The notes under the pieces were generated by a model. It saw nothing but the letters and a program-made list of their open reading frames with translations, had not been told where the DNA came from and searched no databases. DNA of 64,000 nucleotides from contig CM074763.1 of the NCBI GenBank assembly GCA_037355855.1, positions 4,588,001 to 4,652,000 on the forward strand, written 5' to 3'. Below are positions 54,213 through 63,268 of this stretch, in pieces; position 1 is the stretch's first letter, and each line of letters begins with the position of its first letter. A program made the translations under genes and the position numbers. Source of the DNA: Pseudo-nitzschia pungens. Lineage: Eukaryota; Bacillariophyta; Bacillariophyceae; Bacillariales; Bacillariaceae.

Positions 54213-55301
54213 CTATGGTTGCCAAGTGAGGCTGCCGTCGTACTGGCGTTCAACGCGGCCTCCGTGTTCCATGCAATAGGATTCTATTGCTTGCCTGATA
54301 TGGGCTTGGAAGGTTTCATTGGTAGTGGTGGAAGCAGCAGTGCTGCCATTTTCGTTGCTAGGAGCCGTAGCAGTACTGTTGTTGCTGCTATTGCTCTTAT
54401 TTCTTTTGGGATATCTGTTCTTTGGGCATTCGGACCAATCGTGGTCATGTCCTGGAATTCTGCAGGGATTGTTGTATTTCCTTTTGCCATTGGATGGCTC
54501 TTGATCTTTTTCCTCTTCGGATTCAGCGTTGCTATCACTGTCCGAATTAGAGCTGTGGCTATCGATGCTGTCAGCGTCCGAATCAGAGCTGTTATTATTG
54601 CTTTCAGCGTCCGAATCAGCGTTCGACGTTCGTCTTTTGCTCTGGCGTTCTAAGCAGCTCATGTGGTCGACGATGAATCGTACAGTGGTATCTTCTTGTA
54701 TTCCTTGGTGGATTAGACCATAGCTGTTGATCCATTTGCTTGGGAAGCTGTGTAGCAGAATTGTTTTCGCTGCTGTTGCTGAGAGGTCGGGGGCATGGCC
54801 TTGGAGTCTTTTAGTGTATTTGAAGAGGATTTGCATCCGGTCTGCGTGATCTTTGCATGAGACGTTGCTTGGTTTCTTGCAGTCGGAGCTGCGAAGATAA
54901 GTGTGCATGATATCTTTGGCATCTGTTGCATTGCAGAATTGCTCGATAAAGTCAATGATTGCTTGTTCATATCCTTCGGCGCTTTCTTCATATTGGAATT
55001 CAGCTGGATCCAAGGGATCCCGTAGCATTTCATTCCACTTGGATTGAGTGTCTGTATTTAGACATCTGCCGAAGTAAGTAGTGTAGTCGGTGGTTGGTAG
55101 TCCTAGGAGCTTTGCGGCGTTCCTGAAGGCTTCTTCAACAAATAGAAATTCTTCTAGACCTCCTTTGTTGGTGAATAGAGGGATCTTCATGCTGTCTTGT
55201 CGTCCATTGGCATGTGTAATGGAGAGCTTGGTGAGCTTTGGTTTGTTCCTTTTGAAGGAAGGGATGTAATTGATTGGAGGGTCTCTGTAAAGTCCTGCCA
55301 T
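54213..55301 (-). CDS. element C Gag, 362 aa
   Basis: Intact frame from ATG 55,301. The N-terminal ~220 residues look like an alpha-helical retrotransposon capsid region (GGLEEFLFVEEAFRNAAKLL...EQFCNATDAKDIMHTYLRSS...TILLHSFPSKWINSYGLIHQ). A long Ser/Asp/Asn-rich acidic spacer follows (about 230-270), then a knuckle-like NPCRIPGHDHDWSECPKNRY (C, H, H and C ligands) and a Ser/Asn/Thr-rich tail. The protein would form particles and bind element RNA. It is the only gene of element C, and the frame has been kept open. The Gag call rests on size, zinc motif and LTR context. Confidence 0.8.
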   Translation of the reverse strand: MAGLYRDPPINYIPSFKRNKPKLTKLSITHANGRQDSMKIPLFTNKGGLEEFLFVEEAFRNAAKLLGLPTTDYTTYFGRCLNTDTQSKWNEMLRDPLDPAEFQYEESAEGYEQAIIDFIEQFCNATDAKDIMHTYLRSSDCKKPSNVSCKDHADRMQILFKYTKRLQGHAPDLSATAAKTILLHSFPSKWINSYGLIHQGIQEDTTVRFIVDHMSCLERQSKRRTSNADSDAESNNNSSDSDADSIDSHSSNSDSDSNAESEEEKDQEPSNGKRKYNNPCRIPGHDHDWSECPKNRYPKRNKSNSSNNSTATAPSNENGSTAASTTTNETFQAHIRQAIESYCMEHGGRVERQYDGSLTWQP

Positions 55302-55548
55302 GGTTCTTGATTCGTCGCGTTCGATCGATTCGTATCGGTTGGTTCGTAGAGATCGTTTCGTAGATATCGATCGTTTCGTTCGATCGGTTCTTATCGTAGT
55401 TCTTGATTCGATCGGTTCTTTCGGAGGTTCCGATTGTAGGATTCTGCTTATCAGGGTATCGTTGTATCTCTGTTGTTTAGGGTAAAGGATGTTTCGAGTT
55501 CAGTACTGAGTTCCTGTTTCTACTTTAAAGCACAAACAGTAATTACTG

Positions 55549-55918
55549 TGTTACGGTCTAGAGTAGAATTAGACGGAGTAATACGGGATAGAGGTATTTT
55601 AAAGATGGAAGGTTAATAAATTGTGTTATGAAAGAGAATGGTTGAATACTTTACGAGATGGGAATGATTCCTTGAGTATGGAATGAATGATCGAACAATG
55701 ATATTATTGTTCGTCGGGCATAATATCAATAATCGTTGAGTCACTTGAATCTTTGTTTATCTTGATATTTGAATATCCAATTAGTACCGTATTGCATGTG
55801 TATTCTTGTACGTTGAATATTCAGTATATGTACATGAATATCATACATATTTGAATATATGCGGGATTCAATAATCATTTAGAGTCTCTCGTAGGGGTGC
55901 CTACGCCAGCCCGTCACA
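55549..55918 (-). repeat. LTR of element C (5' LTR)
   Basis: 370 bp; followed by GGATT. The expected primer site beside it (minus strand GTAATTACTGTTTGTGC) starts with the palindrome GTAATTAC and has no TGG. Confidence 0.92.
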
Positions 55919-55923
55919 GGATT

Positions 55924-57963
55924 GAGGGTTCCAAGCGCCACTGGGCTTTCTTTTCATCCCCATGTTATCACAGAGTTCCTGGAACTCTGCTTTGAACTCA
56001 CTCCCGCCATCAAAGCCAATTTCCTTTGGGCGCGGATACCTTGCTAGCCATGTACTGTCCAGCAATCTTTGAGTTTCTGCCGCATTTGGGGAGTCCTTCA
56101 GGTGAGCCAGTTCAAACCATCCGGTCACTGGGTCCACCATGGTGAGAACATGGATATGGTAGTCTTTACCATTTTTGTTGTGGACAGTTGCGGGTCCCCA
56201 GAGGTCCACATTGACCCTCTGCCATTTGGTGACCTCCGCTGCTTTCTCCGGTAGTAGTCCATACTTCTTCCGGCCACTTTTCTTGAACATCTGGCATATG
56301 GGACAGTGTTTACACAGGTCCTGCTCTGTTCCATTCTCTTTTCTCCGGGATGGACCAACATGCTGTGGTACCATTCCATAACTCTGTCTTTGAGTTTGTC
56401 CGGGATCAGGATCTTCCCTTCCTTGTGGATCAGACTGTGACCTTCCACCATTTTGGTGGTCAGCCGATTGTCTTTTTCCAGAGCACTCATGATTCCTGTG
56501 TCCTTTTGCTGGTAGAACTGAATCATGTCCGGAGCAAGTGGGAATGCACTATTGCCCTGGAATTCTTCCGGAGCTTCTCCAAGTGGGAATAGGAGTTGCC
56601 GGAGGTGCTCTTCCTCATCCGCGTAGGTGAGGGGCTTATTCGGTGGTAGCCATTCCACTGTGTCCGCTGGATCATCAGTGATGTCCAGTCGGGATAATGC
56701 GTCTGCTGCATCATTGTCTTTGCCCGCAACATGCTTGACTACTGGGTGGAACTCCTCCATAAGAAGTCTCCATCGTACCATTCTCTGGGTGGGCATCTGC
56801 TGGTAGAGCAAGTTAAGGTGGTCGGTGTGGATAATCACATCTTGTCCTCGTAGGATTCCTTCAAACGCTTTGAGCCCTTCCACTATTCCAAGGAGTTCTT
56901 TTTCTCCTACGGTGTAGTTGAGCTGCGCTGAGTTCAGTTTCCTCGTATAGAAACCGAGGGGTTTGCCATCTTGGCACACAGTTGCTCCCAGTTGCCTATC
57001 GCTGGCGTCCGAGTAGAGATGAAATGGTTTTGTGAAATCCGGGAATGCGAGTTTTGCTTCATCTGCGAGCATTCTTTTCGCCTCCACGAAAGCTTTCTGC
57101 TCTGCTGGACCCCAGTACCAGTTCATTTTTCCCTTTTTCCCTGCTAGCTTGTTCAGAGGGGCTAGGATGTGGGAGCGGCGCTTCCACATGTCCCGGTAGA
57201 AATTGACCATTCCAAGGAACATCTTGAGTTGCTTGGTGTTCTTGGGGGCTTCCAGGCGCTTCATCGCCTCCAGCTTCTTTGGCTGGGGCTGAATGCCCTC
57301 TGTTGTTAACAGAAATCCCAGATATTCCACTTCTTTTTGCATGAAGAAGGATTTTCGGAGGTTGGCTCGAAAGCCGGCGTCATCCAGTCTTTGAAGGACT
57401 GTATCGATCTTGCGGAGGTGATCCTGTTCGGATTCCCCTTCTCTCTGGATAATTAGGATATCGTCGATATAGACAAGGACATAGTCCAGATCCCCTAGTA
57501 GGTTCATCATGACTGACTGGAAGATATCGGGTGCGCATGCAATCCCCATAGCCAGTCTCTTGTAGGCATATTTTCCCCATGGCAAAATGGTAGAGCAAAT
57601 CTTTTGGCTCTCCTTGCAAATGGGAATGGTGTAATATCCCTGGGACAAGTCCAGCGCCGTAGCTGACTTGAACTTCTGGAGCCTTTGGATTGTTTCCCCT
57701 ATTCGTGGTAGTGGGAAAGGCTTCCGTTGGATGGCTGCATTCATCTTCCGGAAGTCCGTAAGGACCCGAATGTCCCCTGTCTTTTTGGGTTGACAAAAGG
57801 TAGGAGATGCCCATGGCGAATCGTCATCGTGGGGGAGTTTCTCCAGGACCCCGATATCACAGAGCCTGTTGATCTCCGTGCGGAGTGCCTGTTCAAAGGC
57901 AAGGGGTACTGAATAGTACCTCTGCCGGACCGGTTTGACCCCTGGTTGGAGTTCAATGGACAC
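55924..57963 (-). pseudogene. element B pol: RT-RNase H and integrase core
   Basis: The RT (SIELQPGVKPVRQRYYSVP, ALDLSQGYY, catalytic VYIDDILII) and RNase H (YSDASDRQLGATV, TDHLNLLYQQ, NDAADALSRL) are complete. After the integrase LVHPGEKRMEQ the frame shifts and about 25 residues of the zinc region appear lost before LCKHCPICQMFKKSGRKKYG. The core continues with VNVDLWGP (first Asp), IGFDGGSEFKAEF (second Asp) and WNPQS, where element C is inserted. The RT could be active; the integrase zinc domain is damaged. Compare element A, whose lesions are different. Confidence 0.87.
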
Positions 57964-58552
57964 CGGTTCTATGTTCTTCAGAACTGTACTCCTGGGTTTG
58001 GTAGTACTGGGTGAGAACAGACGAGACCCTTTTCTTGGGGACCGGGTCGTCGAGTGTGACGGACTCCGGTTCTGTCTCGGACGCCGCCGTAGCAGTCGCG
58101 TCGGCGGCTGGGGCGCTGGCGCCCTCCACCACCTCTTTGGATTTGTCAGCGGGGGGTTCCTTAGGAGGTTCCTTAGGTTCCCTCATGGCAATCATCTCGA
58201 GTTTTTGTTGGATCAGTTGGTTGTTGTGTACCTTGTGTCCTGGTTCGGCATAATATGTCCGACCGAGGACCATTTGGACGATGGAGAGTGCCTCGTTGGA
58301 GAGGATTCTCTGGAGGACATCCAGTTTCTGATCTCCTTGGAGTTTCTCATTGCCAACAATTTTCTGGTCAAAGTCTCTCTTCCAGATGATGAAGAGTTCC
58401 GGTCTCTCCGTGCCGGTGAGTACCTTCAGGTAGTCACTGAAGGCCACTCCTCCCTTCTCGGAGTCTATGCTCATCTTCACAGCATTGGCATCTTCCGGCC
58501 AGTCCTCTCGAGCAAAGGTAAAGGGTTTCTGTTTGGTTCCTTTAGACGCCAT
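57953..58552 (-). pseudogene. element B gag (truncated)
   Basis: From ATG 58,552: MASKGTKQKPFTFAREDWPE, matching element A gag, then LIIWKRDFDQK-type sequence and IQMVLGRTYYAEPGHKVHNN, a Pro/Ala/Thr-rich spacer, PKKRVSSVLTQYYQTQEYSS. It then ends HRTGVH, where a deletion has joined it to the RT start in another frame. The zinc knuckle and protease are missing. No poly-A expansion is present, unlike element A. Confidence 0.8.
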
Positions 58553-59293
58553 GGTGGGTTAATCAGTTATTTTATTTAATCTAGTTACACTATTCCTGTT
58601 ATCTTTGCTGCTTGTGTTGAAACTGAGCAAAAGTGATTGCTCAGTTCCTCCAGTTTTTCTTGCTGGATTTCCACTGCTCTCGCGATAACTCGTGTTATAA
58701 CTGATTTTTCCCCTGGTTTGTTCAGTGGTGGGAGTTGTTTCTCTCTTTGCTTCCCGGGAATCCTGTGGTTCCCCGGAGTTGTTTCTGTTTTTATTTTGTA
58801 AGATTCTATTCCCGTGGTTCTCCGGCGTTGCTTCTCTGTTAAGTCGTCACCGGGCCGGTCCCACTTCCCGTTTCCCGTGGGATTAGTGGTGTTTAGGCAT
58901 TTGTTATATACCTTTCCGTATATCCGTATATTTCGGTTTTGGTTGGCATACCCCCTACGGTCTGTCCATCCATCCAGTGTTGGTCCAGTTGGTCCACTCA
59001 CTGGTTATGTGTCACTTTTTCAGTGTGTGTTTTCGGATTTTTCGATTATTTCTATTGTCGACCATGGTCCTGTTTAGGTCCTTAGGTGTCCCTGTTGCTG
59101 CTGTTGCTCCCTGTGTTGGGGCTAACAGTTGCTGGGGTTGGTGTTCCTGGTGCTGCAGACACTGGATATCCTTCTCCCTGTTTTGCTTCGCTGCGCCTCC
59201 ATTTTTGGCAGTCTTTCGAATCCGTCGACTCTTTTCGGTTGATCGATTTCTTTCTGCTCATGGTCATCAGCGCTCAGCTTGATTTTAAAATCA
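58553..59293 (-). other. element B leader region
   Basis: About 740 bp between the 5' LTR and gag (minus-strand sense), homologous to the element A leader. It has one M2 module near 59,060-59,150 and the same TGATTTTAAAATCA palindrome next to the LTR (59,280-59,293). Confidence 0.65.
59060..59150. repeat. module M2, element B copy
   Basis: GGTCCT-GTTT-AGGTCC, CTTAGGTGTCCCTGTTGCTG and GGGGTTGGTGTTCCTGGTGC, close to element A copy 4. Confidence 0.55.
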
Positions 59294-59484
59294 TGCCATA
59301 CCCCGGGTCTACTAGTGATTAGAATAGTAGTGATATGCAAATTGTGAGCCCTATTGGTTAGTCTATTTGCTACAGTTCCAAGAGCGCTCTGAATCGGCGA
59401 TTCTGTCGACTCGCTGATTGTTTTTTTATCCTTATCCTTAATCCAATCCCGAATGGATTCGTGACTGTATTCCGGCGCACAGAA
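59294..59484 (-). repeat. LTR of element B (5' LTR)
   Basis: 191 bp, partner of 52,000-52,190, followed by CTGTT. Confidence 0.9.
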
Positions 59485-61753
59485 CTGTTGAATCAGCTGC
59501 AAATTCCTCCCCGGAAACTAAGATGGGGACTTCATCGGTGCTTTCAATAATGGTTCTTTCCTTCTCAGCAACAGTCAATTCAAACGTGCTTGGATCATCG
59601 TTCAGGACTTCTTTTTCAGTTCCAATATTCTCCCTCCTGGTTCTGACAACTGAGCGCATAAGGATCTGGCGCTTGGTCTTCTTAGTGTCTGGTTCTGTCA
59701 GGATATAATAAGTCATGGCATCCCCACAGAAATCTGCAAAAGCGAGGAATCTCCCCTTCAACATGCTATCTTTTGGCGTCTTGTTCTGGGGTTGATAATA
59801 CCAAATAGGCTCATAAAAATGGAAGCGCAGGTGTGAGATATCAGGGGTCCATCCATGTGAGACTTCCGATGGGGTTTTCCAATTCAAAGATGCGCGAGAA
59901 CAAACATTATTCACTTGGCAAACCCATTTTGCACACCAATGAGCCAAGGATTTAGGAGCTTTGAACATTGCCAGACAGTTGGAGATCATCTTGCTAAGTC
60001 TTCCCCATTCAGGTTCAGCTGGATTTTGGTGGTGATAGTGTGGTTGGCTTGTCCTGGATCTCGTGCTCACTCTAGCCTCTCTCAGCACTTCACTCCATTT
60101 GACCCCAGTTTCTGCTTGGGCGTTGTCACTGATCATTGTATCTGGTGCACCATGCTCTCTGAGATAATCCTTCAAAGCAGTAGTACATTGGGACACTTGC
60201 TTTAGGGGGTGAAACGACCACTTCTTAGACTTGACTCCAGAGAAAAACTGACCTCCATTGTGTCCTTGGCTGGTCTTTTCAGAGAAAAAGGTATAGTCGG
60301 TGGCAACTGATTCATTCTGTCTGGGATAATGGAATGCTCTGAAACGCTTCCTGTAATGCTGCCTGGGGATGTCTCTGTTCTCTTCTTCAATCTCTGTGTA
60401 GAATTGGGTTGTATTTTCTAACGTTTTCTTCACCACTCTTTCAGGGAGCATTGCCATTCTCTTCCTTAATTCCAGTATGGGAAGTTGGGCAAAACTGAAC
60501 TTTTGAAAATTCCTTTTGCGTCTGAGCATAGGATATTCCCTAAGATCTGGTGGTGCTGGGGAATTTAACTCAAACAACTCCAGAGACTCCATGTCACCCT
60601 CTGTTGGTTTGGATAACTTGAAAAACACTTTTTCCTCATCGTGCCAGAAAGGCAGGAAAGTAGTGCCAATTTTGATTCCACAGTCTGGGTATTGAGGTTG
60701 AACGCCGACTCTCACACCATGATCTCCCATGTCCATGGACGTTAACAGAGACTCTCCTTCAGTGCTGTCCCGGTCTTCTGTGATAAAGGTTGCATAGTGG
60801 ACCAATAAAAGAACTGGGTCTTCTCTCCCGGGGACTGTTGCTTTGGTCACTGCACTCACAACTGGGTGTCCATCCATAACATCACTGGACATAAATGGTT
60901 TCACTGCTGAGGTCAATCCTGTTTCTCCTCCAACCCGAATCCATGCCTTCTCAGTCACGGTGGGTCGATTTCCACCTCCACTATCCATAAGTGCAATGTT
61001 CTCGCCCTTGGAGATTTTCATGGGGAATCTTCTGGTGGTCTTTATTGCCTTCAGTCTCTGGCTGCGTCGGGGCGTTGATAGACTGGTTGAAACCTGCTGC
61101 TGCTGCGCTTGCTGCTGCTCTTGCTGCTGAAGCGTCTGCATCTCTTCTTGCTCCTTCCCCTTTTCAACCATGTAGAAGCACACTGCTTTGAGAGGCACAC
61201 TGCCGACGGGAAATAATTCGGATTCATCGATTGAGCCAATGCTGTGGGCATCATCAGAGGCTTCAGGTAGTGCTGGTTCAGGAACTGCTGGTGGCGAGGG
61301 GGGTCCTGGAAGTGGAGGAAGCTTGACACCTGTCTCTTGGGGCGTGTCAGCAACATCTGGCTCGTGGGGCGGTTCGGCAACAGACACGGTGGCATCTAAC
61401 ATCACACGACGGACACGACGTGGACGGCCGCCACCGCGGCCATACAAGCGTCGGGGAACATCGGTATTGCCCATGCCATCATCTTTCGGCTCTCCAATCT
61501 TGATACCATTGACAGGGCTGGGGAATTCATCTGGTGGAGACTTGTGGCGGACAGCGTTGTTATATTTGAGGACAAAGGTACGTTCAGAATCTTGTAAATT
61601 TCTCCACGTCTCTGGGGGAATCCTGAGAATACCAAGCATGTTAGGATGAAGTGTAGTGCCGCCCAAAGAGAGGGTTCCTTGGGCCATTTGTCCATCGATG
61701 CGCCGGCGCTTTCCCTCGTACTGGAGCTGGAATGGCTTCAGCACGACGAGCAA
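59485..61753 (-). pseudogene. Copia pol, N-terminal half: protease and integrase
   Basis: Minus-strand frame with KYNNAVRHKSPPDEFPSPV near the start, an Arg/Gly then Pro-rich spacer and a Gln-rich run (about 61,085-61,130). The aspartic protease signature NIALMDSGGGNRPTVTEKAW lies near 60,980. The integrase core has ATDYTFFSEK (Asp), DTMISDNAQAETG (Asp) and NPAEPEWGRL (Glu). A post-core region continues to FAADST, where element B is inserted. A TTG at 61,753 opens the visible frame; a true ATG upstream may lie in another frame. The C-terminal half continues at 51,999. Confidence 0.85.
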
Positions 61754-61952
61754 TCCCTTTCCGAATGTTCGCTTGTTCTTGCTTACGGAGTTTCAGGACA
61801 AGGTCTTTCAGGGTCAGAGTGGACTGATGTTCCACCATGCTGTTTGTGGTATAGTCCAAAGAGGAGTCATGGATATTCTGGATGAAGAGGCTCTTTGCTT
61901 CACATTCTCGGATACCAAAATTGGGGATACAGTGGAGCTCGTAGTAAATCAA
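61641..61952 (-). pseudogene. possible Copia gag remnant
   Basis: A short minus-strand frame, one base out of step with pol, containing HQSTLTLKDLVLKLRKQEQA and a basic C-terminus (RRAEAIPAPVRGKAPAHRW). It begins about 140 bp inside the 5' LTR, where gag belongs, but no zinc knuckle is seen. It may be a degraded or unusual gag; low certainty. Confidence 0.35.
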
Positions 61953-62068
61953 CTCAAACGGTTGATATAATCTGCAATATCACCGCCTTCATACAATTTG
62001 ACGTTCGAGAGCTTCAGACGGAGTGTCTCGGCATGGGATTCTTGCTGGGATTTGGAGTCGTACCAATT

Positions 62069-62135
62069 ATAGAACAATAAGAGCTCATAATCAACAAGTT
62101 GTATAACTGGAAATTATGAGCTCTTATTGTTCTAT
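62069..62135 (-). promoter_or_regulatory. Copia LTR/primer-site hairpin
   Basis: A 23-bp perfect inverted repeat: 62,069-62,091 (just inside the element) against 62,113-62,135 (inside the 5' LTR), with a 21-nt spacer. In element RNA it would fold at the primer-binding position. A TGG-starting sequence (minus strand TGGTACGACTCC) lies just beyond, at about 62,054-62,065. Confidence 0.75.
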
Positions 62136-62451
62136 CTATCGAATCATGTGTTTTCTCTCTTTACATGATAACTCTCGATAATTGTATGTTGCTCGGTTCT
62201 TTATCTTCTTCAGTTAATACTTCAACTGTGTTCTTTGGATGTGTTCTTTGGATACTTCAATATCTTGCGCACCTCTGGGCGCGCCGTACGGTACTGTTGT
62301 ACGACTTCTTTCTGTTTCTACGCGCGATACTGTTGCGCTCACTGTCTGTTTCTACGCGCAATACTGTTGCGCTCACTGTCTGTTTCTACGCGCGGTACTG
62401 TTGCGCTCACTTTCTGTTTCTTATTACTTAACAACCTTGTTCTGTGTTGTT
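62093..62451 (-). repeat. Copia LTR (5' LTR)
   Basis: 359 bp, same as 49,202-49,560 by eye; followed by A and the AGATA target duplication. Confidence 0.92.
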
Positions 62452-62457
62452 AAGATA

Positions 62458-62776
62458 CCCCACCAAACAACCGACTAACCCCACCCGATACCCCACCAGA
62501 TACCCCACCAGATACCCCACCAGATACCCCACCACCAGATACCCCACCACCAGATACCCCACCAGAAAGCCTATCACCGTGAGTTTCCCAACCAGATACC
62601 CCACCCCATACCCCACCCCATACCCCACCCCATACCCCACCAGATACCCCACCAGATACCCCACCAGATACCCCACCAGATACCCCACCCCATCACCAGT
62701 TGTGGCTACTGTACCACCAGGTATTTCACCATATAATTGGAATTTATGGCAAATGCACTATCAACATCATGACTGA
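62458..62776 (+). pseudogene. BspA-like gene, 3' part with RYPT block 2
   Basis: Continues the frame of 48,146-49,200: PTKQPTNPTRYPT repeats, RKPITVSFPT, further RYPT/PYPT units, then a non-repeat tail PSPVVATVPPGISPYNWNLW and stop at 62,774-62,776. The block repeats the order of block 1, so the gene carries a duplicated repeat domain. It has no start codon of its own and would be untranslated in this allele. Confidence 0.75.
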
Positions 62777-63268
62777 CGATCCCTACTACGAATTAATTCG
62801 TGAAAAAACCCACGTTTCATCACCGTTAATTCATGAGGAGATGGTGTAATGAGTGATGATTCCGAAATCATAAAGCTTCAAAATATTGAAAAAAATCATA
62901 ATAATAAGAAAAATCTGTCGTAAGGTTTAGTACTGCTTCGCACTTCGAAAACTTAGTCCTACCATATTTTCGTAAGTTACTTTGTACACGTACTACTATT
63001 CGATTCAATTTTGATTCAATTTTAACAAACCGTAAATCTTACCAGTCCAACTACAAAGCACATATTGTACTGGGCCCGGACCCCTAACCAGGAAGGAAGG
63101 ATACCGAACATTGGCAGCCACCGACAATCGCGCCATTGACAAAGACAACCGCATTTCCATCCGTCTCCAGTCACCGAGTCCGAGTCCGAGTCCGAGTCCG
63201 AGTCCGATTGACCTTCCCACGGTGTAATAAAAGCAATTGTGTCGACGCGCCGTTAGTTCCAAAAGTTC
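62777..63268. other. intergenic region
   Basis: No gene is seen between the BspA-like gene and the phosphatase gene. It includes a CCGAGT hexamer array at about 63,176-63,206, just upstream of the next start. Confidence 0.55.

Larger units (their letters stand above)
52724..55918 (-). mobile_element. element C: gag-only LTR retrotransposon
   Basis: 3,195 bp with 370-bp TGTTACGG...CCGTCACA LTRs that differ at one visible base. It has one large minus-strand gene (gag) and about 1.1 kb of non-coding sequence on the 3' side. No protease, RT, RNase H or integrase sequence is seen. It must therefore be moved by enzymes of another element. Confidence 0.9.
52000..59484 (-). mobile_element. element B: Ty3/Gypsy-type LTR retrotransposon with nested C
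   Basis: 191-bp LTRs; about 4.29 kb after removal of element C. Coding is on the minus strand, with gag, RT/RNase H and integrase core. It is a sister of element A with an intact YIDD box, but gag is fused to the RT start with loss of the zinc knuckle and protease, and part of the integrase zinc region is missing. A purine-rich tract (minus strand ATGGAGGAGCA) precedes the 3' LTR. Confidence 0.9.
49201..62452 (-). mobile_element. Copia-type LTR retrotransposon (CoDi-like), with nested B and C
   Basis: Minus-strand Copia with the order protease, integrase, RT, RNase H. The two 359-bp LTRs look identical, so insertion is recent. Without nested B it is about 5.76 kb. The outer ends read TAACAAG...GTTGTTA rather than TG...CA; the first and last base are absent from the inner LTR ends. 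Its single long frame is continuous once element B and one CTGTT are removed. A full gag is not evident; a short Lys-rich frame at 61,641-61,952 may be its remnant. Confidence 0.88.

Noticed and set aside
62459..62690. CRISPR-like or satellite array
   Set aside because: Same coding minisatellite as block 1, continuous with the gene frame.
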